DNA of 64,000 nucleotides from Cellulomonas sp. URHE0023 (GCF_000688475.1 NZ_JIAN01000006.1:186001-250000), one strand, 5' to 3'. Counted from the first letter of the stretch, positions 41,187-50,072 are shown. Made by a program: numbers and translations. Notes: generated by a model not told the origin, from the letters alone.

Positions 41187-42088
41187 GCACCACAGTGACA
41201 CTGACCCAGCTGGACGCCCTGGAGTCCGAGGGCATCCACATCATGCGCGAGGTCGCCGGCGAGTTCGAGCGTCCGGTGCTGCTGTTCAGCGGCGGCAAGG
41301 ACTCGATCGTGATGCTGCACCTGGCACGCAAGGCGTTCTGGCCGTCGGCCGTCCCCTTCACGCTGATGCACGTCGACACCGGGCACAACTTCCCCGAGGT
41401 CATCGAGTACCGCGACCGCGTGGTCGAGCAGTACGGGCTGCGGCTCGTGGTCGCCAGCGTGCAGGACGCCATCGACGACGGGCGCGTGGCCGAGCGTCCC
41501 GACGGCTCGCGCAACGCCCTGCAGACCGTCCCCCTGCTCGACGGCATCATCGCGAACAAGTTCGACGCAGTGTTCGGCGGCGGCCGTCGCGACGAGGAGA
41601 AGGCCCGCGCCAAGGAGCGCGTGTTCTCCCTGCGCGACGAGTTCGGCCAGTGGGACCCGCGCCGGCAGCGCCCGGAGCTGTGGGACCTCTACAACGGCCG
41701 CCACAAGGTCGGCGAGCACGTGCGCGTCTTCCCGCTGTCCAACTGGACCGAGCTGGACGTCTGGCGCTACATCGAGCGCGAGGGCATCGAGCTTCCGTCG
41801 ATCTACTACACGCACGAGCGCGAGGTCTTCCTGCGCGACGGCATGTGGATCGCCCCGGGCGAGTGGGGCGGCCCCAAGCCGTCCGAGACGCTCGAGACCA
41901 GGACCGTGCGCTACCGCACCGTCGGCGACATGAGCTGCACGGGCGCCGTCGAGTCGTCCGCGGCCACCGTCCCCGAGGTCATCGCCGAGGTCGCCGCGAG
42001 CCGGCTCACCGAGCGTGGCGCCACCCGTGCCGACGACCGTGCCTCCGAGGCAGCCATGGAAGACCGCAAGCGTGAGGGCTACTTCTGA
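41183..42088 (+). CDS. cysD: Sulfate adenylyltransferase subunit 2
   Basis: 301 residues, typical for CysD. The PP-loop LLFSGGKDSIVMLHLA lies near residue 40, then LMHVDTGHNFPEVIEYRD, GGRRDEEKARAKER, and FPLSNWTELDVWRYIE. It pairs with CysN to make adenylyl sulfate (APS) from sulfate and ATP, with GTP hydrolysis by CysN driving the reaction. The start at GTG 41183 gives a GTGA overlap with cysH. ATG 41168 is also possible but would lie within cysH and lacks a ribosome binding site. The stop is followed by an overlapping ATG for cysN (TGATG). Confidence 0.96.
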   Translation: MSTTVTLTQLDALESEGIHIMREVAGEFERPVLLFSGGKDSIVMLHLARKAFWPSAVPFTLMHVDTGHNFPEVIEYRDRVVEQYGLRLVVASVQDAIDDGRVAERPDGSRNALQTVPLLDGIIANKFDAVFGGGRRDEEKARAKERVFSLRDEFGQWDPRRQRPELWDLYNGRHKVGEHVRVFPLSNWTELDVWRYIEREGIELPSIYYTHEREVFLRDGMWIAPGEWGGPKPSETLETRTVRYRTVGDMSCTGAVESSAATVPEVIAEVAASRLTERGATRADDRASEAAMEDRKREGYF

Positions 42089-43533
42089 TGGGCCCGACCG
42101 ATCTCGTCGAGGAGACGCAGCCAGTGACCGACGATCTGCCCGAGCACGCGACGCGCGACCTCCTGCGTCTGGCCACGGCCGGATCCGTCGACGACGGCAA
42201 GAGCACCCTCATCGGCCGCCTGCTGTACGACACGAAGTCGGTGCTCGCGGACCAGCTCAGTGCGGTGGAGGCCGCAACCGCCGCACGTGGCGGCGGGCAG
42301 GTGGACCTCGCACTGCTCACCGACGGCCTGCGCGCCGAGCGTGAGCAGGGCATCACGATCGACGTCGCCTACCGGTACTTCTCCACGGCGACCCGTGCGT
42401 TCGTGCTTGCCGACACCCCGGGGCACGTTCAGTACACGCGCAACATGGTCACGGGAGCGTCGACCGCGGAGCTTGCGATCGTGCTCGTGGACGCCCGCAA
42501 GGGTGTGCTCGAGCAGACGCGTCGGCACGCGACGATCACGGCCCTGCTCGGCGTGCCGCACGTGGTCCTCGCGGTGAACAAGATGGACCTTGTCGACTTC
42601 GACGAGCCCACGTTCCGGGCGATCGCCGAGGAGTTCACCACCTACGCGGCCGGGCTCGGCATCTCCGACGTCGTGGCCGTGCCGCTGTCCGCGCTCGCGG
42701 GAGACAACGTGGTCGACCGTTCGACACGGACGCCCTGGTACGACGGCCCCACGCTCCTCGAGCACCTGGAGGGTGTCGAGGTCGGTCGGGACGCCCAGCT
42801 CGAGGCGTTCCGCTTCCCCGTGCAGGTCGTCATCCGCCCTCGCACGCCGGAGCACCCCGACTACCGCGGGTACGCGGGCCGGGTCGCGTCGGGCGTCGTC
42901 TCGGTGGGCGACGAGGTCACCGTCCTTCCGTCGGGCAAGACGAGCGTCGTGGTCGGCATCGACACGTTCGACGGGCCGCTCCAGGAGGCGCACGCCCCGC
43001 AGTCCGTGACGCTGCGGCTCGCAGACGACGTGGACGTGGCGCGCGGTGACGTCCTCGTACCGACGGGCTCGTCCGTCACGGTCGGCTCCGACCTCGAGGG
43101 GACGGTCTGCTGGCTGGCGGAGAAGCGCAGCGTGCTGGGCGCCCGCCTGCTCGTCCGGATCGGTACCCGCACGGTGCGGGCCCTGCTGCGTGAGGTGAAC
43201 GCCCGGCTCGACGTCGACACGCTCACCGTCGAGGCGTGGGACGGGATCGACACGCTCTACGCGGTCGACGCAACCGACACCTCGTCGGACATCCCGCCGC
43301 GCGCCCTGTCGCTGAACGCGATCGGTCGCGTCAAGATCCGTCTCGCGGAGCCGGTCATGCTCGACCGGTACGCGACGCACCGCCGCACCGGCGGCTTCCT
43401 GCTGGTCGACCCCGCCGACGGCACCACGCTGGCCGCGGGCATGATCGGTGAGACGTTGCTGGACCGCCTGACGCCGCAGTCGTCGGCAGACGACGGCGAC
43501 AGCGCCGACTGGCTGGCGGGCGCAGGCATATGA
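42088..43533 (+). CDS. cysN: Sulfate adenylyltransferase subunit 1 (GTPase)
   Basis: 481 residues. The GTPase motifs are GSVDDGKSTLIGRLLYD (G1), EQGITIDVAYRYF (G2), DTPGHVQYTRNM (G3) and NKMDLV (G4). Beta-barrel domains follow as in EF-Tu-like CysN. There is no C-terminal CysC kinase domain, so the protein is of the plain CysN kind. With CysD it activates sulfate to APS. ATG 42088 overlaps the cysD stop by one base. Its stop overlaps the cysG ATG (ATGA at 43530-43533). It is part of a chain of six overlapping genes. Confidence 0.96.
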   Translation: MGPTDLVEETQPVTDDLPEHATRDLLRLATAGSVDDGKSTLIGRLLYDTKSVLADQLSAVEAATAARGGGQVDLALLTDGLRAEREQGITIDVAYRYFSTATRAFVLADTPGHVQYTRNMVTGASTAELAIVLVDARKGVLEQTRRHATITALLGVPHVVLAVNKMDLVDFDEPTFRAIAEEFTTYAAGLGISDVVAVPLSALAGDNVVDRSTRTPWYDGPTLLEHLEGVEVGRDAQLEAFRFPVQVVIRPRTPEHPDYRGYAGRVASGVVSVGDEVTVLPSGKTSVVVGIDTFDGPLQEAHAPQSVTLRLADDVDVARGDVLVPTGSSVTVGSDLEGTVCWLAEKRSVLGARLLVRIGTRTVRALLREVNARLDVDTLTVEAWDGIDTLYAVDATDTSSDIPPRALSLNAIGRVKIRLAEPVMLDRYATHRRTGGFLLVDPADGTTLAAGMIGETLLDRLTPQSSADDGDSADWLAGAGI

Positions 43534-44723
43534 CCGGTTGCCACCCGCTCCTGCTCGACCTCGCCGGTCGCCGCGTCGTCGTGGTCGGCGGCGGGCCGGT
43601 GGCTGCTCGTCGGACCGCCCGGCTGGTCGAGGACGGTGCCGCGGTGGTCGTGGTCGCGCCTGCGATCTGCGAGGACCTGGTCGAGCTGCTCGACCAGGTC
43701 ACGTGGCGGCAGAGGGAGTACCTGACGACGGATCTGGACGACGCGTGGCTCGTGCACACGGCGACCGGGGACCGCCAGGTCGACGACGCGGTCGCCGCGG
43801 ACGCCGAGGCCGCGCGGCTGTGGTGCGTCCGCGCCGACGACGCCACGGCCTCGAGCGCGTGGACGCCCGCGGTCGCGCGCTCGGGCGACGTGACCGTGGC
43901 GATCGGCGCAGGCGGTGACCCTCGCCGCGCGACCGCGCTGCGCAACGCGATCGCCCTCCTGCTCGACACGGGCGGCCTGCCCCTGCGTCGGCACCGTCCC
44001 GGGACCGGCAGCGTCGTGCTCGTCGGCGGCGGCCCCGGCGACCCCGGGCTGATCACGACGCGCGGGCGACGGGCACTCGCTGAGGCGGACGTCGTCGTGG
44101 TCGACCGGCTCGCGCCCCGCGCGCTCCTGGACGAGCTGGACCCGTCGGTCGAGGTGATCGAGGCGGGCAAGTCGCCGCACGCCCACACCCTCACGCAGAC
44201 CGAGATCAACGCGGTGCTGGTCGACCGCGCGCAGGCTGGCCACCGCGTCGTGCGGCTCAAGGGCGGTGACCCGTTCGTCCTGGGTCGAGGCGGCGAGGAG
44301 GTCATGGCGTGCATCGCTGCGGGCGTGCCCGTCGAGGTGGTCCCGGGCGTGACCAGCGCGCTCGCCGTCCCGGCTGCCGCAGGGATCCCCGTGACCCACC
44401 GCGGCCTGGCCCGTCAGTTCACCATCCTGTCCGCGCACGACACCACGCCCGACTGGGCCACGCTGGCCCGTCTGGAGGGCACCCTGGTGCTGCTCATGGG
44501 CGTCGCCCAGCTGGGCTCCCACACGCGCGAGCTGCTCGCGCACGGGAAGGACCCGGGTACTCCGGTCGCGATCGTCGAGCGCGGGACGCTGCCCGAGCAG
44601 CGCACCACCGTCGGGACGCTCGCCGACATCGCGTCCTTGGCTCGCGAGCGCGGCGTCGGGAACCCGGCGGTCGTCGTCATCGGCGATGTCGCAGCCCTGG
44701 CCGACGTGCTGGGTCCGGCCTGA
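43530..44723 (+). CDS. cysG: Siroheme synthase (dehydrogenase/ferrochelatase fused to uroporphyrinogen-III methyltransferase)
   Basis: 397 residues. The N-terminal half is a precorrin-2 dehydrogenase Rossmann domain (PLLLDLAGRRVVVVGGGPVAARR). The C-terminal half is uroporphyrin-III C-methyltransferase: VVLVGGGPGDPGLITTRGRRAL, VRLKGGDPFVLGRGGEE and VPGVTSALAVPAAAGIPVTHRG. It makes siroheme from uroporphyrinogen III. Siroheme is the cofactor of the sulfite reductase at the start of the operon, so enzyme and cofactor supply are regulated together. It ends the block of six overlapping genes. 17 bp separate it from the RibD-like gene. Confidence 0.94.
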   Translation: MTGCHPLLLDLAGRRVVVVGGGPVAARRTARLVEDGAAVVVVAPAICEDLVELLDQVTWRQREYLTTDLDDAWLVHTATGDRQVDDAVAADAEAARLWCVRADDATASSAWTPAVARSGDVTVAIGAGGDPRRATALRNAIALLLDTGGLPLRRHRPGTGSVVLVGGGPGDPGLITTRGRRALAEADVVVVDRLAPRALLDELDPSVEVIEAGKSPHAHTLTQTEINAVLVDRAQAGHRVVRLKGGDPFVLGRGGEEVMACIAAGVPVEVVPGVTSALAVPAAAGIPVTHRGLARQFTILSAHDTTPDWATLARLEGTLVLLMGVAQLGSHTRELLAHGKDPGTPVAIVERGTLPEQRTTVGTLADIASLARERGVGNPAVVVIGDVAALADVLGPA

Positions 44724-44740
44724 GCCCTAGCGTGGGACCC

Positions 44741-45511
44741 GTGCCCGAACTCCCTGCGCTGGACGTGCTGCTCCCCCTGCACCGTCCGCGGCTAGAACCC
44801 CTGGCAGGTGAGCCCGAGCTGATCGCGCTCTTCGGTGACTCCCCCGGCGTCCGCGCCAACATGGTGAGCACTCTCGACGGTTCCGCGACCGGCGCCAACG
44901 GCCTCTCGGGCTCGATCAACAACTCGGCCGACTGGCGTGTGTTCCGCGTCCTGCGCGCCCTCGCGGACGTGGTCCTCGTCGGCGCCGGCACCGTCCGGGC
45001 CGAGCAGTACACGGCGCTCGACGTTCCTGAGGGCCTTCGCGGTGCGCGGGCCGAGCTCGGTCGCGCCGACGATCTCGAGCTCGCCGTCGTCTCGACCTCC
45101 GGAGTCCTCCCGGACGCCCTGCTCGACGGCGCTCGGCCTCCGCTGGTCATCACCGTCGCGGAGAACCGGGCGCTCGGCGCCTTGCGCGACCGCCTCGGTG
45201 CTGAGCGCGTCCTGATCGCCGGCGACGGTCATCGTGTGGACGCCCGGGCCGCGATCGCGGCGCTGACCGACCGCGGCCTGAACCACGTGCTGACCGAGGG
45301 CGGGCCCTCGTTGCTCGCCCACCTGGTCGAGGCCGACGTCGTGGACGACGTGTGCCTGACCTGGACCCCGCAGCTCGTCGGCGGTCCGGCCAGCCGCATC
45401 CTGACCCAGCCGGAGTGGCTCTCCCCTGCACGGTCGCTCGAGCCGCTGCACCTCCTGCATGCCGACGGAGTGCTGCTGGGTCGCTGGCGGATGACTAGGC
45501 TCGGCGCGTGA
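44741..45511 (+). CDS. RibD C-terminal-domain (pyrimidine reductase-like) protein
   Basis: 256 residues. ANMVSTLDGSATGANGLSG is the start of the dihydrofolate-reductase-like fold, and LTEGGPSLLAHLVEADVVDD contains the TEGG motif binding NADPH. These belong to the RibD/RibG reductase family, which reduces the ribose of the riboflavin intermediate. Free-standing copies are common in actinobacteria with unknown substrates, and no other rib gene is adjacent. The start is GTG 44741. The following gene begins with GTG overlapping its TGA (GTGA at 45508-45511), so they are coupled. It is 17 bp after cysG and may extend the cysteine operon. Confidence 0.85.
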   Translation: MPELPALDVLLPLHRPRLEPLAGEPELIALFGDSPGVRANMVSTLDGSATGANGLSGSINNSADWRVFRVLRALADVVLVGAGTVRAEQYTALDVPEGLRGARAELGRADDLELAVVSTSGVLPDALLDGARPPLVITVAENRALGALRDRLGAERVLIAGDGHRVDARAAIAALTDRGLNHVLTEGGPSLLAHLVEADVVDDVCLTWTPQLVGGPASRILTQPEWLSPARSLEPLHLLHADGVLLGRWRMTRLGA

Positions 45512-45993
45512 CCGACACGATCATCGTCCTCACGGAGGACACCCTTTCCAGCTCCGACGTCGACAAGCTCATCGCGCTGCACGCGGACGAGACGTACGCG
45601 TACCGCGTCCTCGTCCCGGCGGACACGGACCGGCCGCTCGTCGCGACGATCATCGACAACCTCAGCCTCGGCGAGCTGCGCGAGGCGTGGGACCGCGCCC
45701 GGGGCAAGGAGCCGTCGCAGCCCGAGGCGAAGGCCACGGCCGACGACCAGCTGGCCGGCAGCATCGCCGCGTTCGAGGCGGCGGGCCGCTCGGCCACCGG
45801 CACGGTGGTCGACGACGACCCCCTGCCCGCCCTCAAGGCGGCCGTCGCCGACGGTGACGTCATCGAGGTGGCCGTCGTGACCTACCCGCACGCGGTCGAG
45901 GACACGTTCCACACCGACTGGGCCTCCCGTGCACGCGAGGAGCTCCAGGTCCCGGTCCTGCACCTCTACTCGGGCACCAGCGAGCTCGGCTGA
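45508..45993 (+). CDS. Conserved hypothetical protein, alpha/beta fold
   Basis: 161 residues, acidic. Alternating strands and helices (TIIVLTEDTLSSSDVDKLIALH, then YAYRVLVPADTDRPLVATIIDNLSLGEL, and VIEVAVVTYPHAVEDTFHTDWASRAREELQVPVLHLYSG) suggest a small alpha/beta (USP-like) fold with a linker around residues 75-105. No catalytic motif is evident. The GTG start overlaps the RibD-like gene. A strong bidirectional hairpin follows five bases after the stop. The role is unknown. Paired conservation with the reductase-like gene would be the best clue. Confidence 0.75.
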   Translation: MTDTIIVLTEDTLSSSDVDKLIALHADETYAYRVLVPADTDRPLVATIIDNLSLGELREAWDRARGKEPSQPEAKATADDQLAGSIAAFEAAGRSATGTVVDDDPLPALKAAVADGDVIEVAVVTYPHAVEDTFHTDWASRAREELQVPVLHLYSGTSELG

Positions 45994-45997
45994 CCAC

Positions 45998-46031
45998 GAC
46001 CACGGCCGCCACACGAACGGCGGCCGTGGTC
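45998..46031. terminator. Bidirectional hairpin terminator
   Basis: GACCACGGCCGCC, an 8-base loop, then GGCGGCCGTGGTC: a perfect 13-bp stem between two convergent units (stop 45993 on plus, stop 46038 on minus). It has no long T run, as is usual in high-GC organisms. Confidence 0.8.
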
Positions 46032-46037
46032 CTGCGC

Positions 46038-47285
46038 TCAGAAACCGGTCGAGGTCACCTCGGGGTAGTACCGGCGGAACTTGCGGACCTGGTTGACCAG
46101 TGCCATCCACACGTACAGACGCCGGCGCGGTGACAGGTCCCGGGCGTACCGCAGCGGGTGCGCGACGGCCTTGGTGCGGACCAGCCGTCGGACCCGCGCG
46201 TGGAGGCTCGGCTCCTTGACGTACCTGAGCAGGAGCCGGTGCGGCAGGATCGAGTAGAGGATCTCGCGGTCGACGACGACGGGCTCGACCGCCTTCCCCT
46301 CCACCTGGTCCTCCACCACGAACCGCATCGGGTTGGCCCCGGCTGCGGTCACGTAGTAGTTGTTCCGACCGATCCGGGGATTCACCTCGAAGAACCGGAA
46401 CTGCCCCGAGCGCGGGTCCACCTTGACGTCGAAGTTCGCGAACCCGCGGTACCCCGTCGACGTGAGGAACGTGCGCGCCTGGTCGAGCATGTCGTCGTCG
46501 CGCGTGGTGATCATCGCGGCGGGGTTGCCGAGCCCGGACGGCGTGTGCTCCTCGAGCAGCACGTGCGCCGAGCACAGCAGCGTGATCTCCCCGCGGCTGT
46601 CGACGTACGCGGTGATCGAGCGCATCTGGGTGTCGTCGCCCGGCACGAGCTCCTGCACCACGAACCGGCCCCGGAACCCGGCGGACCGCAGCGCGTCCCA
46701 GAGCCGCGCCAGCTCGTCGGGCGTCGCGATCTCGAAGACCTTCTTCTTGCCCTCGAACTCGACGTCCTGGTAGTCGGCGCTGCTGGCCGCCTTGGCGATG
46801 AGCGGGTAGTCCAGGTCGACCGGCACCGGCTCCCAGTCACCGTCGAACTCCTGCACGATCGTCCGCGGCACGGAGATGCCGAGGTCGGTGCAGATCTCCG
46901 CGAACGTCGCCTTGTCCGAGATCCGGTCGAGCAGGTGCTCCGACAGGAACGGGACGACGTAGTACTCCTCGAGGAGAGCCCTGTGCTGCACGACCACGCG
47001 GACCAGCCAGTCCGAGTTGGCCATCAGCAGCAGCCGGGCCGAGGGCGTGCGCTGCGCGACCTCGACCAGCCGGTCGACGAGCTGACGGGGGTCGTGCCCG
47101 TCGTCCACGATCTCGTGCCGGACGATCCGCGAGTGGGCCACCGGACCCAGGGCGGCACCGGCGACGACGACCGACGTGACGCCGTAGGCCTCGTGGAACG
47201 AGCGGGCAAGGGCGTACACGCCGATGTCGGCGCCGAGGATGACGGGCTGCAGCGGACCGGTTCTCGAGGTGGGCAGCTCGCTCAC
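46038..47285 (-). CDS. ATP-grasp ligase resembling D-aspartate ligase (peptidoglycan crossbridge)
   Basis: 415 residues. It matches the D-aspartate ligase fold of enterococci at several conserved blocks: ILGADIGVYALARSFHEAYG, VEFEGKKKVF, GDDTQMRSITAYVD, RGFANFDVKVDPRSG, FEVNPRIGRNNYYVT. Such enzymes activate D-aspartate (or D-glutamate) with ATP and attach it to the peptidoglycan stem peptide as a one-residue crossbridge. Cellulomonadaceae and related Micrococcales carry D-Asp- or D-Glu-containing (A4beta) crossbridges, so this may be that enzyme. Some related ATP-grasp enzymes have other acceptors. The GTG start at 47285 overlaps the gnd stop (GTGA), and it is convergent with the 45508 gene across a strong terminator. 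Confidence 0.75.
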   Translation of the reverse strand: MSELPTSRTGPLQPVILGADIGVYALARSFHEAYGVTSVVVAGAALGPVAHSRIVRHEIVDDGHDPRQLVDRLVEVAQRTPSARLLLMANSDWLVRVVVQHRALLEEYYVVPFLSEHLLDRISDKATFAEICTDLGISVPRTIVQEFDGDWEPVPVDLDYPLIAKAASSADYQDVEFEGKKKVFEIATPDELARLWDALRSAGFRGRFVVQELVPGDDTQMRSITAYVDSRGEITLLCSAHVLLEEHTPSGLGNPAAMITTRDDDMLDQARTFLTSTGYRGFANFDVKVDPRSGQFRFFEVNPRIGRNNYYVTAAGANPMRFVVEDQVEGKAVEPVVVDREILYSILPHRLLLRYVKEPSLHARVRRLVRTKAVAHPLRYARDLSPRRRLYVWMALVNQVRKFRRYYPEVTSTGF

Positions 47286-48736
47286 GCGGGCTGCTCGGTG
47301 CGGTCGCCCGTCCAGAGCGTGTGGAAGGTGCCGTCCTTGTCGGTGCGCCGGTAGGTGTGCGCGCCGAAGAAGTCGCGCTGCGCCTGGATCAGCGCGGCGG
47401 GCAGGCGCTCGGCGCGGACCCCGTCGTAGTAGGCGAGCGACGACGAGAACGCCGGCGTGGGGACACCGTGCAGCGCGGCGCCCGACACGACCCGACGCCA
47501 GGCGGCCAGGCCGTTGCCGACCGCACCGGTGAAGTACTCGTCGGCGAGCAGGAGCGGCAGGTGCGCGTCGCGCTCGTAGGCCTCGGTGATGCGGTTGAGG
47601 AAGCGGGCTCGGATGATGCAGCCACCGCGCCAGATACGGGCCATGGCGCCGCGGTCGATGTCCCAGCCGAACTCGGCGCTCGCGGCGGCGATCTGGTCGA
47701 ATCCCTGCGAGTACGCGACGACCTTCGAGGCGTACAGCGCGAGCCGGACGTCCTCGATGAAGGCGTCGCGGTCGGTGATGTCCCACGGCGTCACGTCGGC
47801 CGGCAGGGCGGCCGCGCCGGCGGTGCGCTGCGGGACCGAGCCCGACAGTGCGCGCGCGAACGTCGCCTCGGCGATCCCCGTGATCGGCACGCCCAGGTCG
47901 AGCGCGTTCTGCACGGTCCAGCGACCGGTGCCCTTCTGCTCGGCCTGGTCCAGGACGATGTCGACGAACGCGCTGCCCGTCTCGGCGTCGACGTGGGCCA
48001 GCACGTCGGCGGTGATCTCGATGAGGAACGACTCCAGGTCGCCCGTGTTCCACTCGGCGAAGATCTGCCCGATCTCCGCGGCTGAGGCACCCAGACCCTG
48101 GCGCAGCAGGTCGTACGCCTCGGCGATGAGCTGCATGTCGGCGTACTCGATGCCGTTGTGCACCATCTTGACGAAGTGACCGGCACCGTCCGGGCCGATG
48201 TACGTGCAGCACGGAACGCCGTCGACCTTCGCGGAGATCTTCTCGAGGATCGGCCCGAGGGACTCGTAGGACTCCTTCGTGCCGCCGGGCATGATCGACG
48301 GACCGAGCAGTGCGCCCTCCTCGCCGCCGGACACGCCGGAACCGACGAAGTGCAGGCCCTTCTCACGCAGCGCGGCCTCGCGCCGGATCGTGTCGGGGAA
48401 GTGCGCGTTGCCGGCGTCGACGACGATGTCGCCCTCCTCCAGGAAGGGGACCAGCTCGTCGATCACGGCATCGGTCGGGCCACCGGCCTTGACCATGACG
48501 ATGATCTTGCGGGGCTTGGCGAGCGATGCGACGAAGTCCTCGACGGACTCGGAGGGAACGAAGTCGCCGTCGGAACCGTGGTCGGCAACCAGGGACTCGG
48601 TCTTCGCGTACGACCGGTTGTGGATGGCGACCGTGTACCCGTTGCGGGCGAAGTTGCGTGCCAGGTTGCGGCCCATCACCGCCAATCCCGTGACGCCGAT
48701 CTGCGCGGTTCCGGTGGCGGTTCCTGAGGCGACCAT
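47282..48736 (-). CDS. gnd: 6-phosphogluconate dehydrogenase, decarboxylating
   Basis: 484 residues. IGVTGLAVMGRNLARNFA is the NADP-binding Rossmann motif with the NR switch (HNRSYAKTESL). SGGEEGALLGPSIMPGG and KMVHNGIEYADMQLIAE hold substrate and catalytic residues, and GTGRWTVQNALDLGVP is the C-terminal helix motif. It oxidises 6-phosphogluconate to ribulose 5-phosphate, making NADPH for reductive pathways such as the sulfate assimilation nearby. AAGGAG precedes ATG 48736. The downstream D-aspartate-ligase-like gene overlaps its stop. Confidence 0.96.
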   Translation of the reverse strand: MVASGTATGTAQIGVTGLAVMGRNLARNFARNGYTVAIHNRSYAKTESLVADHGSDGDFVPSESVEDFVASLAKPRKIIVMVKAGGPTDAVIDELVPFLEEGDIVVDAGNAHFPDTIRREAALREKGLHFVGSGVSGGEEGALLGPSIMPGGTKESYESLGPILEKISAKVDGVPCCTYIGPDGAGHFVKMVHNGIEYADMQLIAEAYDLLRQGLGASAAEIGQIFAEWNTGDLESFLIEITADVLAHVDAETGSAFVDIVLDQAEQKGTGRWTVQNALDLGVPITGIAEATFARALSGSVPQRTAGAAALPADVTPWDITDRDAFIEDVRLALYASKVVAYSQGFDQIAAASAEFGWDIDRGAMARIWRGGCIIRARFLNRITEAYERDAHLPLLLADEYFTGAVGNGLAAWRRVVSGAALHGVPTPAFSSSLAYYDGVRAERLPAALIQAQRDFFGAHTYRRTDKDGTFHTLWTGDRTEQPA

Positions 48737-48894
48737 GCGGGGAGAGCTCCTTCGAGACGTCGGCCGGCGGACGTCGGGTCCCGACCTGCTGGGAGCGGGC
48801 ACGGGGAACGACGTCCGGGTATTGGTGCGCGGGCAAGCCTAGTGCGCAGCGCCACAGGACGGAGCGGCGTGCCGGACCTCAAGACGGGGTCGCC

Positions 48895-49497
48895 GTGCGT
48901 ACGCTCCCAACCGTGACACCCGCTGGTCCGGAGGACGTCCCCGTCGAGTTCGTCAGTGCGCTGCGCTCGCTGCGGCAGGTGAGCGTTCGCCCCGAGGTGA
49001 TCCTCGACGAGGTACCGGGACCGGCGCGCATCGCACCCTTCTCCGCGGCCCTCACCGCCGAGGTCCGTACGGCCCGTCGCTCCGTCGCGGCGGCCGAGCT
49101 CGCCTCCGGTCGGTTCGTCGTCCTGTTCGATCCCGCGGGCCAGGAGGCCTGGGAGGGAAACTTCAGGCTCGTGACGCTGGTGCGTGCGACGCTCGAGGCC
49201 GAGGTCGGTGCCGACCCGCTGCTCGCCGAGGTGGCGTGGAGCTGGTTCACCGACTCGCTGCGGGAGTCCGGGCTCGACCCCCACGCCGCCGGTGGCACCG
49301 TCACGAGGGTCCTGTCGCAGAGCTTCGGTGCCCTGGACCGTCGGGCCGAGCAGACCGAGCTCGAGATCCGTGCGTCGTGGACGGCCACCGACGAGAATCT
49401 GGCTCCCCACCTGATCGCCTGGTCGACCCTGCTGTGCACCGCCGCGGGTCTGGAGCCGCTGCCGGACGGTGTCGTGGCACTGGGACCGCGTCGCTGA
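48895..49497 (+). CDS. DUF3000-family protein
   Basis: About 200 residues, soluble, acidic. FVSALRSLRQVSVRPEVILDEVPGPARIAPFSAALTAEV and LASGRFVVLFDPAGQEAWEGNFRLVTLVRA are the conserved blocks, with LLAEVAWSWFTDSLRESGLD and LEIRASWT toward the end. The pattern is the actinobacterial DUF3000 family, function unknown. It is typically found upstream of ribonuclease D, as here. In-frame GTG codons at 48895 and 48913 are both usable. The second starts VTPAGPEDV and fits better with the conserved region, so residues 1-6 are doubtful. Confidence 0.85.
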   Translation: MRTLPTVTPAGPEDVPVEFVSALRSLRQVSVRPEVILDEVPGPARIAPFSAALTAEVRTARRSVAAAELASGRFVVLFDPAGQEAWEGNFRLVTLVRATLEAEVGADPLLAEVAWSWFTDSLRESGLDPHAAGGTVTRVLSQSFGALDRRAEQTELEIRASWTATDENLAPHLIAWSTLLCTAAGLEPLPDGVVALGPRR

Positions 49498-49634
49498 ACC
49501 TCAAGTCGACCGCTTGGCCTGCCGATGACAGGCCTGTGAGCATCGAGCCCCTGCGACGAGACGTGGCCCAGGTACGCGGGCCCGTGCTTCGACGTACCCT
49601 GCCGAGCTCGCGCCCCGGAACCGCCACGTCCCCC

Positions 49635-50072
49635 ATGACCGCCGCCCAGGCACCGCAGCAGATGTGCGTCGTGGTGACCGAGGTGGCGGACGGCGACGGC
49701 GGGGTGCTGGTACGCAACCTGCGCCGCCGTGGCGCCCCCCGGGTCGTCGTCCTGACGCGTCGCGCCGCGCGACCGGAGCTGAGCGCCCTCCTGGCCGGGG
49801 GTCTTCGCGGTGCGGTAGCGAGCGCGACCTGCCCCTCCCTGCCCAAGGTCGCACCGCCAGCGGTGCAGGCGCCGATGCCGGAGCTGACTGCGCGCGAGGT
49901 CAGCGTGCTCAAGCTCGTGGCCGACGGCCGGACCAACCGGCTCATCGGCGAGGAGCTCGGACTGTCCGCGCTCACGGTGAAGAGCCACCTGGCGCGCATC
50001 TCCCGCAAGCTGGGCACGGGCGACCGCGCCGAGCTGGTCGCCATCTCGATCCGCGGCGGCGTGGTGTCCTGA
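49635..50072 (+). CDS. Orphan LuxR-type HTH regulator with degraded receiver
   Basis: 145 residues. C-terminal helix-turn-helix: ELTAREVSVLKLVADGRTNRLIGEELGLSALTVKSHLARISRKLGTGDRAELV, the standard GerE/LuxR pattern. The N-terminal ~75 residues follow a strand-helix-strand receiver-like pattern but lack the phospho-acceptor Asp, acidic pair and conserved Lys. It is therefore probably not phosphorylated. A GTG at 49536 would add 33 residues but gives an unconserved-looking segment. It lies between DUF3000 and RNase D on the plus strand. A possible promoter (TACCCT -10 around 49602) lies upstream. Its targets are unknown. Confidence 0.75.
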   Translation: MTAAQAPQQMCVVVTEVADGDGGVLVRNLRRRGAPRVVVLTRRAARPELSALLAGGLRGAVASATCPSLPKVAPPAVQAPMPELTAREVSVLKLVADGRTNRLIGEELGLSALTVKSHLARISRKLGTGDRAELVAISIRGGVVS

